Origin: Streptosporangiaceae bacterium | GTDB taxonomy: Bacteria > Actinomycetota > Actinomycetes > Streptosporangiales > Streptosporangiaceae | Direction: 5' to 3' | DNA length: 36,687 nucleotides | NCBI GenBank assembly: GCA_019245115.1 | Contig: JAFARZ010000211.1 | Coordinates: forward strand, 1 to 36,687 | In this document: in pieces, positions 30,259-36,687 of the stretch | Layout: every line of letters starts with the position of its first letter | Position numbering within the stretch: position 1 is the stretch's first letter | The notes under the pieces: model-generated | What the model saw: only the letters and a program-made list of their open reading frames with translations | What the model was told of the DNA's origin: nothing | Databases searched by the model: none | Translations under genes and position numbers: made by a program

Positions 30259-31869
30259 GTGATCTCCGGGAGCGGGACCGGAAGGCGCCGGAGCATGATC
30301 AAGGCACGCCGACGGCGGCGCGGCCGGGGGAATCCGCGACGGATGAACCCGCGAGTCATAGTGCCGCTGGCAATCCCGATGGCCCTGGGCCTGGTGCTCG
30401 GGATGGTGCTGGCCTTGTCCGGCGGTCCATCTCACACCACGATCAATCCCACGGCACTGGGAGCGAGCACTGATCCCGGCGCATCGGCATCGGCCGCCGC
30501 CGCTGCCGCGGCGCAGAACGCCAACACGGACTGCTCGCTCATCGTGCCGCAGCACGCGCTGAGCGCGGTCGGCCTGGCCACGCCGTGGCAGCTGACCGGG
30601 CCGAACGGGCAGAACGCGGCGGACTCGGGCTGTCAGCAAAGCAATCCGAACCTGTCCGCGTTCGTCCAGGCGACGATCCTGAACCCGCGAACTGGGCAGT
30701 TGTCCGTCTATGAGCCACTTGTGATCACGCAGGGCACGACTCCGGCGGTCGCGCCGGTGGTCCCCAGCCTGCCCAGGGGCGCTGTCGTCAACATCATGGT
30801 CGGCTTCAACGGAAACATCCTCCAGCTTGTTGGCGCCCAGCCGGGAACGCTCGCGCAGGCGAAGTGCGTGAACGGCCTGGGTGACTCGCTGTTCGGCCAG
30901 GTTTCTTACTGCAACAGTGCGGCGTTCTACGCGGCGGCCAGGATTGACCAGGCGTTCGGCATGCTGCGCATACCAGCCAACGGGACATCCCCGGTTACCG
31001 GCCAGCCGTGCCCGACCACGCGCAGCTTCGACCTGATAGATCAGGACCAGAGCGACAACGTGACGACTCAGTACCTGCTCACCGCGGACGGCCGGACGGC
31101 GCAGAACAACACGGCGAACAAGGCGGCGCTGGCCGGTGCGACGGTCATCAACAACGGCAGCGACAACGCGCTGCTCGACAACTTCATCCTGCCCGCCCTG
31201 CAGTGCAAGCCGTTCACCGCCCCGGATCTGTCCGCCGGGGGCGCCCAGGCTACCTCGCAGACGCTTGACGAGCTGTCCGCCGCGCGTTACCAGCGGGCGC
31301 CTGTGGCGCTGGTGCCTGAGAACGACCCGATGGCCATGGTCGGCAATGCGGTCAGCGTGCAGAAGACCAACCTGTACCGGATAGGTGTCGGGCAGCCGCT
31401 GCTGGGACGCGGCTCGGGGTTCCCGTTCACGCAGTCCCGGTTTGGCGGGGGCGGCCAGCAGGTCGGCACCCCAGCGTACTACTGCGCGAGCATGCTCAAC
31501 CTGCAGACCCCGTTCATCGCCACGAACGCGGCCCTGTTCGCGAATGTCGCCTCGCCGGTGCCCGCGACCGGGAACAACCTGTTCACCTTCATGGCCGCCC
31601 GGCTGAGTGCGTCGTTCACGAACCTGGGCTGCACGAACTTCGGCCTCCAGAACACGGTGAACCTGACGATGGACGCGAACGGAGTGGCCACCAACGCCAC
31701 GTTCAACCTCACCAAGCAGACCCCTGGCACCGTGCCGGTCTCGGCATCCCCGTCGCCGACGCCCACGCCCACGCCCACGCCCTCGGCCACACCGACAAGT
31801 TCCAGCGGCTCCGGTCAGGGTCAGACGCCGGACGACGGATCAACCCCCTGGTGGCAGCAGGTCCCGTAG
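30259..31869 (+). CDS. Eight-cysteine extracellular protein, paralog 3
   Basis: A 536-residue third member of the family. It has a long Arg-rich N-terminus (RRRSMIKARRRRRGRGNPRR), membrane segment VIVPLAIPMALGLVLGMVLAL (33-53), a short Ala/Ser linker, then Cys92, 125, 203, 218, 251, 316, 409 and 458 in the family pattern. It is closer to paralog 1 in the core (CPTTRSFDLIDQDQSDNVTT, NGSDNALLDNF, NNLFTFMAARLS). It differs by a Gly-rich insert before Cys409 and a tail of Thr-Pro repeats (SPSPTPTPTPTP) ending in WWQQVP. GTG 30259 with GGAGGT 8 bases upstream; ATG 30295 is a less likely alternative. Convergent with the lipoprotein L,D-transpeptidase 25 bp away. Exported and probably anchored; function unknown. 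Confidence 0.85.
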   Translation: MISGSGTGRRRSMIKARRRRRGRGNPRRMNPRVIVPLAIPMALGLVLGMVLALSGGPSHTTINPTALGASTDPGASASAAAAAAAQNANTDCSLIVPQHALSAVGLATPWQLTGPNGQNAADSGCQQSNPNLSAFVQATILNPRTGQLSVYEPLVITQGTTPAVAPVVPSLPRGAVVNIMVGFNGNILQLVGAQPGTLAQAKCVNGLGDSLFGQVSYCNSAAFYAAARIDQAFGMLRIPANGTSPVTGQPCPTTRSFDLIDQDQSDNVTTQYLLTADGRTAQNNTANKAALAGATVINNGSDNALLDNFILPALQCKPFTAPDLSAGGAQATSQTLDELSAARYQRAPVALVPENDPMAMVGNAVSVQKTNLYRIGVGQPLLGRGSGFPFTQSRFGGGGQQVGTPAYYCASMLNLQTPFIATNAALFANVASPVPATGNNLFTFMAARLSASFTNLGCTNFGLQNTVNLTMDANGVATNATFNLTKQTPGTVPVSASPSPTPTPTPTPSATPTSSSGSGQGQTPDDGSTPWWQQVP

Positions 31870-31894
31870 CAGCGGCATCCCCGGCCCGCTGGCC

Positions 31895-33211
31895 TTACGC
31901 CGCGCCGGCGTAGTAGTTGCCGGCGGCGGAGGTGCCAAGCGGAGCTGTGGCGGCCGACGAGGGCAGCGTGGTCGGGTCGACGAACTTGCTGCCCTGCGGC
32001 CCGGCGACCACCGCCTGGTGCAGCGCGCTGCCGCGCAGGTACTGCGACCAGGTCAGGAACCACATCGTCCACCCGTCATCCCATTTGCCTGCCGCGGTGC
32101 TGTTGGTGACCGTCATCGGATCGCCCGGGATGGACATGTTGTAGTAGGTCTGGGCCGCGGCGGGTGGCAGGTTCACGCAGCCGTGGCTCACGTTGGTCGT
32201 GCCCTGGTCGACGACCGACCACGGCGCGGAATGGAAGTAGTCGCCGCTGTAGGTGAACCGGACCGCGTAGTTGACCAGCTCGTTGTAGTAACCCGCGCTG
32301 CCTGGCGCGCCACCGCCGACCATCCGGACCGGATTGCCCTTCTCCACGCTCACGTAGGTGCCGTCGGGCGTAGGCAGGCTGGGCCGGCCGGTGCTGATCG
32401 GCCAGGTGTAGGTCAGCTTGCCGTTCAGGTAGATCTGGGCGCGGTGGCTGGTGGTGCTCGCCACCGCGATCAGCGACCGGCCGATGCTGAACGTCTGGGT
32501 GAGAAGGTGCGCGCCGTACAGACCAGGTGCGGCCTCGACCCCGTCGAGGTGTCCGGTGAAGCTGACGGTGGTGTTCGCGGGCCAGTAGTCCCGCGGCCGG
32601 AAGTACAGCTTCTCGTCGCCGTCCCAGTACCAGGCGCCCACCACCGGCTTGGACGTGGTGATCTCCAGCGACCGTTCGACCGCGGCCTTGTCGGTGATCG
32701 GCGCGCTGAACGTCAGCAGGATCGGGATGCCGACGCCGTAGGACTGCTGGTAGCCCTCGAAGATCTGGGTCTGGAACGTCTGCGCCGGGGTCAGCGTGCG
32801 GAACGTGCTGGTCTTGGTGATCTGCTGGCCGCCGGTTCCGGTGCCCGTGGCGGTGACCGTGTAGGTCTGCGATACGCCGAGCGTCCACATGCTGTGCCAC
32901 GTCTTGCCGTCCGGGGCGAGCGTGCCGGTGACCGGGTCGCCGCCTGAGGACTTGACTGTGACGTTGGTCACTTTTCCGTCGACGGCTTTGACCGTGATCC
33001 CGCTGCCCGGATTGATGTCCTTGCCGCCGTCGCCTGGGGAGATCCGGAGCTCGCCGGCCAGGCGCGTGGCCTGCGCCTTGGCCGAGGCCTTGACCTGGGC
33101 GGCGGTCGGAGTGGAGGAACCGCTACACGCGGTCGCGCCCATGGCGATGGCCGCGGCCGCCGCGACGATCAGTACTGGACGCCGGATGACCTTACTGGTC
33201 AGGGCTTGCAC
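31895..33211 (-). CDS. Lipoprotein L,D-transpeptidase (LdtMt2-like)
   Basis: A 438-residue peptidoglycan L,D-transpeptidase attached to the outer face of the membrane. The signal peptide ends in a lipobox (GATAC, Cys29). Two Ig-like domains follow (about 50-150 and 155-245), then the YkuD domain (from about 248). This shows IYLNGKLTYTWPISTGR, the TPDGTY loop, FHSAPWS (catalytic His) and VSHGCVNLP (Cys345 nucleophile), all canonical, with a C-terminal subdomain rich in Trp. It would make meso-DAP to meso-DAP 3-3 cross-links. GTG start with GGGAGAG. Its start overlaps the end of lnt by 20 bp, so the lipoprotein and the enzyme that acylates lipoproteins are translated together. Confidence 0.93.
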   Translation of the reverse strand: MQALTSKVIRRPVLIVAAAAAIAMGATACSGSSTPTAAQVKASAKAQATRLAGELRISPGDGGKDINPGSGITVKAVDGKVTNVTVKSSGGDPVTGTLAPDGKTWHSMWTLGVSQTYTVTATGTGTGGQQITKTSTFRTLTPAQTFQTQIFEGYQQSYGVGIPILLTFSAPITDKAAVERSLEITTSKPVVGAWYWDGDEKLYFRPRDYWPANTTVSFTGHLDGVEAAPGLYGAHLLTQTFSIGRSLIAVASTTSHRAQIYLNGKLTYTWPISTGRPSLPTPDGTYVSVEKGNPVRMVGGGAPGSAGYYNELVNYAVRFTYSGDYFHSAPWSVVDQGTTNVSHGCVNLPPAAAQTYYNMSIPGDPMTVTNSTAAGKWDDGWTMWFLTWSQYLRGSALHQAVVAGPQGSKFVDPTTLPSSAATAPLGTSAAGNYYAGAA

Positions 33212-34829
33212 GGTGACTCTCCCTTGTCAACAGCCGGACCCACCGCATGTTACCCGCCGTGCGCAGACCTACGCCGATGGCGAGACCACCGGGACCACCG
33301 AGAACAACGAGAACAAGTGATGCCACGGTGAGCGCGATGATGACATATTCGGGCCACGAGCCGACCCGGTCGGCGAGCGTACGGTAGCTGACCAGCGGAA
33401 CCCGGGCCTGGAGGATCGCCTGCCGCCACAGTCCGCTGCTCGTGATCACCCGGCCGTCCGGCGCGATGATCGCGCTCTCGCCAGTGGTGGACACGTACGC
33501 CACGGCACGGTCGCTCTCGATGGCCCGCAGCCGCGCCATAGCCACCTGCTGCGCGCTTTCGCCGGACTGCCCGTCTATCTCGAAGTCGGCGTCGTTGGAC
33601 TGCACGGTCAGCAGGTTCGCCCCGGCGGCCACCTCGGAACGCACGAGGTCGTCGAAGCCCACTTCGTAGCAGATCACGTCGCCCAGCCTGATCGGCCCGA
33701 CCTTGAAAGTCACCGGCGAACGACCGGGGGTGAAGTTGATCGGCTGCAGCGATGGCAGCGAGGTGAACGTCGACAGGAACGAACGGAACGGGATGTACTC
33801 GCCGAACGGGACGAGCTGGCGCTTGACGTAGAACGGCACCTGTGGTCCGCCGCCCGGCGTCCAGAGCTGGCCGGCGTTACGGCGCGGGCCATCCAGTACC
33901 TCGCCGACCAGGATCGGCCGCCCGATCGCCCGTACCGCCGACATGATCTCGTCCTGCGTGTCAATGTCCGTCAGCGGGTCGATGTCCGTGGAGTTCTCCG
34001 GCCACAGCACGACGTCGGGGGCTGGCGTCCGCCCGGCCCGGACCGAAGCGGCCAGCTTCTGGGTGGCGCTCGCGTGGTTCGCGGTGACCTCGATGTCGTT
34101 GAGCTGCTGCGGCAGGTTGCGCGCTCGCGGGACGTTGCCCTGGATCGCGGCTACCTCGGCCGTGGGCGCGCCGCCGAACGGGTCGAGCGGTATCAGGCCG
34201 ATGGCGAGCACCAGTCCTGCCGTCACCACCGCGACGATCGCCGGGAGCCGGCCCCGGGCCAGTACCGCCCAGGCGATGACCGCGCCGGTCAGCGCGAGCA
34301 GGAACGTCAGCCAGGGCGCGCCGCCGACCGCCATCCAGCGGGCAGCCGGCGCTCCGGCCTGGCTCATCGCGAGCCGTCCCCAGGGGAAGGCATATGGCCA
34401 CCGGTCCCGTACCCCTTCCGCGGCCACCCACCACCCGGCCACCGCCACGGGCCAGAAGCGCAGCCGCAGCAGCATGCGCTGGCCGACCGCGAGCACCGCG
34501 AAGACCACCGTTTCCGCGATCGCGAGCGCCACCATGGCGTACCAGGCGACGTTGACCAGCCAGGACAGTAGCGGGAAGAAGAACGCCACGCCGAACGCCA
34601 GCGCGCAGACGAACGATCCGCGCAGGCTGCGCCCGGTGAGTGCCACCGCGAGCACCGCGGGCCCGGCCACCGCCAGCGGCCAGGCGCCGAACGGCGGGAA
34701 CGCCAGTGCGAGAGCGGCTCCGCCGGCCAGTGACATGAGCGCCGCCCACCGCGTCCGCCCCGCCGGGCGCGCGCCTCCCGCCTCGGCGCGCGACGGCGCC
34801 GGATCCGTAGCTGCCTGGGCGGATATCAC
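33192..34829 (-). CDS. lnt: Apolipoprotein N-acyltransferase
   Basis: Integral membrane enzyme, 545 residues, adding the third acyl chain to the N-terminal cysteine of lipoproteins. N-terminal membrane helices (about 28-230) precede a nitrilase-fold domain. The catalytic triad is visible: Glu in VLWPENSTDI, Lys in YVKRQLVPFGEY, Cys in GDVICYEVGF. A last helix (VIIALTVASLVLVVLGGPGG) and a basic tail follow. GTG start at 34829 with only GGGAG nearby; internal starts are possible. It is upstream of and overlaps the lipoprotein L,D-transpeptidase gene by 20 bp. No polyprenol-phosphate-mannose synthase domain is fused, unlike some mycobacterial Lnt loci. Confidence 0.94.
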   Translation of the reverse strand: MISAQAATDPAPSRAEAGGARPAGRTRWAALMSLAGGAALALAFPPFGAWPLAVAGPAVLAVALTGRSLRGSFVCALAFGVAFFFPLLSWLVNVAWYAMVALAIAETVVFAVLAVGQRMLLRLRFWPVAVAGWWVAAEGVRDRWPYAFPWGRLAMSQAGAPAARWMAVGGAPWLTFLLALTGAVIAWAVLARGRLPAIVAVVTAGLVLAIGLIPLDPFGGAPTAEVAAIQGNVPRARNLPQQLNDIEVTANHASATQKLAASVRAGRTPAPDVVLWPENSTDIDPLTDIDTQDEIMSAVRAIGRPILVGEVLDGPRRNAGQLWTPGGGPQVPFYVKRQLVPFGEYIPFRSFLSTFTSLPSLQPINFTPGRSPVTFKVGPIRLGDVICYEVGFDDLVRSEVAAGANLLTVQSNDADFEIDGQSGESAQQVAMARLRAIESDRAVAYVSTTGESAIIAPDGRVITSSGLWRQAILQARVPLVSYRTLADRVGSWPEYVIIALTVASLVLVVLGGPGGLAIGVGLRTAGNMRWVRLLTRESHRASPDQ

Positions 34830-35139
34830 TCCCGCAGCCTAGCCGCAGTGCCAGCCTGGCAGAGCGCTGAGGCCAGCGTCATAGCTTCAGGCGGTCGCCG
34901 GTAATACACCCATTTACCCGAACGGCTGTGGTGTCACTGACCAGGACCCTCCGACTTGCCGCCCGGTAGCGATTTGCGCGGTGATTACCGTTTTGTGATG
35001 GCTTTTTCCCATGCGACGTGAGTATTCCGGAATAACGTGCGTTTACGGCATGCCGTACATGTCGTCTTTGCGGAGTGCGCTGGCCGCCAGGGTGACTACG
35101 CGTATCGCCACATAGCGGGCACATGGGCGACCGCCTCCC

Positions 35140-35212
35140 GGAAGAATAGAGCCCTCTGGAAGAAAAGGCGCCGGAAACCGGCGCCCTATCCTCCGCGAAG
35201 CTCTTTTCTTCC
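35140..35212 (-). repeat. Hairpin repeat family 2, copy C (reverse orientation)
   Basis: Outer stem GGAAGAATAGAGC (35140-35152) with GCTCTTTTCTTCC (35200-35212), one mismatch in 13. The tip GGCGCCGG-AAA-CCGGCGCC is perfect. Reverse-complemented, it aligns along its length with copies A and B. In that orientation it faces lnt, whose start is about 310 bp away. Confidence 0.8.
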
Positions 35213-35423
35213 GCGTCGTGCGGCAGTCGCTCCGCCAGATCCTGCACGCCGCCGCCACCATGTACGTTCTCGCCACCATGTACGCCACGGACCGCACAAC
35301 CTTCTGGTCCATTTCCGGCAACTCTGGATATAAGCGGTACGCGGTTGGCCGCGGCCGGCATTGGGTTAGGGAATGGCCGCAGATCGGGGCAAGTTACGGC
35401 GTTCGGGGTGAAGACGCCCCGCC

Positions 35424-35570
35424 GTGACGCTAGAGTGAGCGAGGCGTCACAATCGGCAAGCCGTTGCGGTCGGCAAATCAACCGGCTACAGCGCGTAACG
35501 TAGGAGACGCGAACGCCTCAGTGGGGGGGCGTGTGCACTTCCTTGCCAGACACTGCCAAGACAACTGCCA
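35424..35570. promoter_or_regulatory. Dyad and TGCCA repeats before proline-rich gene
   Basis: GTGACGC (35424-35430) and GCGTCAC (35444-35450) form a 7-bp-arm dyad with a 13-bp gap. Further on, TGCCA(G/A) occurs at 35544, 35554 and 35566, spaced about one helical turn apart and ending 20 bp before the start codon. Both look like protein-binding arrangements; no regulator is assignable. Confidence 0.35.
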
Positions 35571-35590
35571 GGATACGAGAAGGCTGAGCC

Positions 35591-36367
35591 GTGATCAGGA
35601 TCCGTTATTCTCCCGACCTCCAGCCCGGATTAAACGGTCATGCCGAGCGCCACGGCCATATCACCGTGGTCTACCTGGTACCCGGGCTCACTCCGGCCGA
35701 GCGCGCGGCCGCGCTGCGCCGGATGCGCCAGCATGGCCGGATGGGCGTCGGGCCGCGCCTGCCGGCCGGCGAACTGCTGATCGCGCTGATCGCGGACCGG
35801 TTCAGGACCGCGTTCGGCCGGGCGGGCGCCATCGTCCGCACCCACCCGGCCGGCAGCACGTTCCCGGTGATGGTGATATCCGCGGCGGTGGCCGGGTTCC
35901 TGCTCCTGTCGGCGGTGTCCGTCCGGATCATCCACCAGCCGCAGGCTATCGGCGGCCAGCCGAGACCGGCTGGCGGCGCGCAACCGGGGCAGTCCGATCA
36001 GCCGGGGCAGCCGGATCAGCCGGGCGCCGCGCCTGGAACACCCGGAACACCCGGAACGCCCGCGACGCCAGCACCAGGCGGCCGCCCGGGTGCCACGACC
36101 GGCGGCGGCCCGGGCGTCCCCACGCCGGCCACGACCGGCGGAGGTAGCGCCCTGTCAAGCCCGGCCGCCGCGCCGCCGCCCAGGCCGCCCGATCCGACCA
36201 ATCCGTCCGATCCGCCGAATCCGCCCAATCCCGTCGGCCCGCCCATGCCTGGCTCGGCCGTCCCGGCCAGCGTTCCCGGGCCAGCGGCCTCCCCGGCCAG
36301 GCCATCAGGCTCGAACACCGAGGTCTGTGTGGGCGTCAGCTCATTCGGATTCTGCCTGACTCTGTAG
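35591..36367 (+). CDS. Single-pass membrane protein with Pro-rich extracellular tail
   Basis: A 258-residue protein with no family I recognise. Residues 1-90 are a basic, probably cytoplasmic domain (ERHGHITVVYLVPGLTPAERAAALRRMRQHGRMG). One helix (FPVMVISAAVAGFLLLSAVSV, about 91-111) follows, then a long low-complexity Gly/Pro/Gln/Thr tail with short repeats (QSDQPGQPDQPG, GTPGTPGTPATP, NPSDPPNPPNP). A short end (EVCVGVSSFGFCLTL) has two cysteines nine residues apart that could form a disulfide outside the cell. GTG start; no strong ribosome binding site. It is followed at 47 bp by the transporter gene. A cell-envelope role is plausible but unproven. Confidence 0.7.
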   Translation: MIRIRYSPDLQPGLNGHAERHGHITVVYLVPGLTPAERAAALRRMRQHGRMGVGPRLPAGELLIALIADRFRTAFGRAGAIVRTHPAGSTFPVMVISAAVAGFLLLSAVSVRIIHQPQAIGGQPRPAGGAQPGQSDQPGQPDQPGAAPGTPGTPGTPATPAPGGRPGATTGGGPGVPTPATTGGGSALSSPAAAPPPRPPDPTNPSDPPNPPNPVGPPMPGSAVPASVPGPAASPARPSGSNTEVCVGVSSFGFCLTL

Positions 36368-36413
36368 TGTGGCCAGCAGTGGCTGGCTGGTAAAAGGGTC
36401 GGGAGGGGCATCG

Positions 36414-36687
36414 GTGAGCAGGCGCGGCTGGGTGCTGTTCGCCGCGATGGGCGTGATCTGGGGCATGCCTTACCTGCTTATCAAGGTCGCCGACGAAGGC
36501 GTGTCGGTCCCCGTCCTGGTCTTCGTCCGCGTGGCGCTGGGGTCCGCGCTGCTGCTCCCGATGGCCCTCCGGAACCGGCGGCTCAGCCAGCTCAAGGGTC
36601 ACTTCCGCTGGCTGGTCGCGTTCACGCTGGTGGAGATCGTCGGACCGTTCGCCCTGTTGTCCAACGCGGAGAAGCGCCTGCCGAGCT
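36414..36687 (+). CDS. EamA/DMT-family transporter, N-terminal part
   Basis: Cut by the window edge; about 91 residues visible. GTG start with GGGAGGGG (36401-36408) just upstream. The first helices read WVLFAAMGVIWGMPYLLIKVA and VSVPVLVFVRVALGSALLLPMAL, then LVAFTLVEIVGPFALLSNAE, the typical repeat start of EamA (drug/metabolite transporter) proteins. Ten membrane helices would be expected in the whole protein. Substrate unknown. Confidence 0.85.
   Translation, partial: MSRRGWVLFAAMGVIWGMPYLLIKVADEGVSVPVLVFVRVALGSALLLPMALRNRRLSQLKGHFRWLVAFTLVEIVGPFALLSNAEKRLPS

Larger units (their letters stand above)
34830..35590. other. 761-bp divergent intergenic region
   Basis: No supported gene; the open frames present lack family similarity. 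It contains hairpin repeat copy C (35140-35212), a direct repeat of CGCCACCATGTAC around 35255-35285, a dyad GTGACGC/GCGTCAC (35424-35450), and three TGCCA repeats just before the next gene. It must carry the promoters of lnt (minus) and the proline-rich protein (plus). Confidence 0.55.

Noticed and set aside
34879..35481. 200-codon open frame on the minus strand
   Set aside because: It covers hairpin repeat copy C and other non-coding structure, with no recognisable domain.
1..36687. tRNA, rRNA and known riboswitch genes
   Set aside because: Looked for T-loop and other typical sequences in the gaps and found no convincing cloverleaf or known aptamer core.

Overview
The window is high-GC DNA with GTG/TTG starts and strong GGAGG ribosome binding sites. 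It carries IdeR-type, SpoIIE-phosphatase, L,D-transpeptidase and Lnt genes, so it most likely comes from a chromosome of a filamentous actinomycete. The exact taxon cannot be read from the sequence. I saw no rRNA, tRNA, CRISPR array, prophage or intact transposase.

Left part (1-12 kb): an iron-dependent DtxR/IdeR regulator overlaps a PAS-GAF-SpoIIE-HATPase phosphatase. A tiny two-helix membrane protein is divergent from a thiolase. A winged-helix DNA-binding protein without a receiver domain follows, then a secreted protein with a Gly-Thr tail, argS and plsX on the minus strand. A KamA-type radical SAM aminomutase then converges on a 14-helix MFS exporter.

Middle (13.9-22.7 kb): SDR dehydrogenase, asparagine synthetase and a 1,150+ residue GT2/CDP-glycerol glycerophosphotransferase fusion form one tightly packed operon. 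They are followed by a convergent NAD-dependent sugar epimerase and a GT2/DUF2064 pair. This looks like a surface-glycopolymer locus.

Right part (22.7-36.7 kb): two L,D-transpeptidases (one a lipoprotein translationally coupled to lnt) flank three paralogous membrane-anchored extracellular proteins of unknown function. These three share eight invariant cysteines, a conserved leader box and AT-rich promoter regions. A second thiolase sits between paralogs 2 and 3. A proline-rich single-pass protein and the start of an EamA transporter close the window.

The non-coding DNA is unusually structured. One repeat family (three copies) is attached to the 3' ends of three unrelated genes, always in the gene's own orientation. 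It supplies new C-terminal codons, including TTA, and stacked hairpins. A second family (three copies) is a ~75-nt hairpin with a compensatory base change at its tip. Several perfect dyads lie in promoters, and long inverted repeats or hairpins lie at gene ends. The best candidates for something undescribed are the eight-cysteine paralog set and the 3'-end repeat family.
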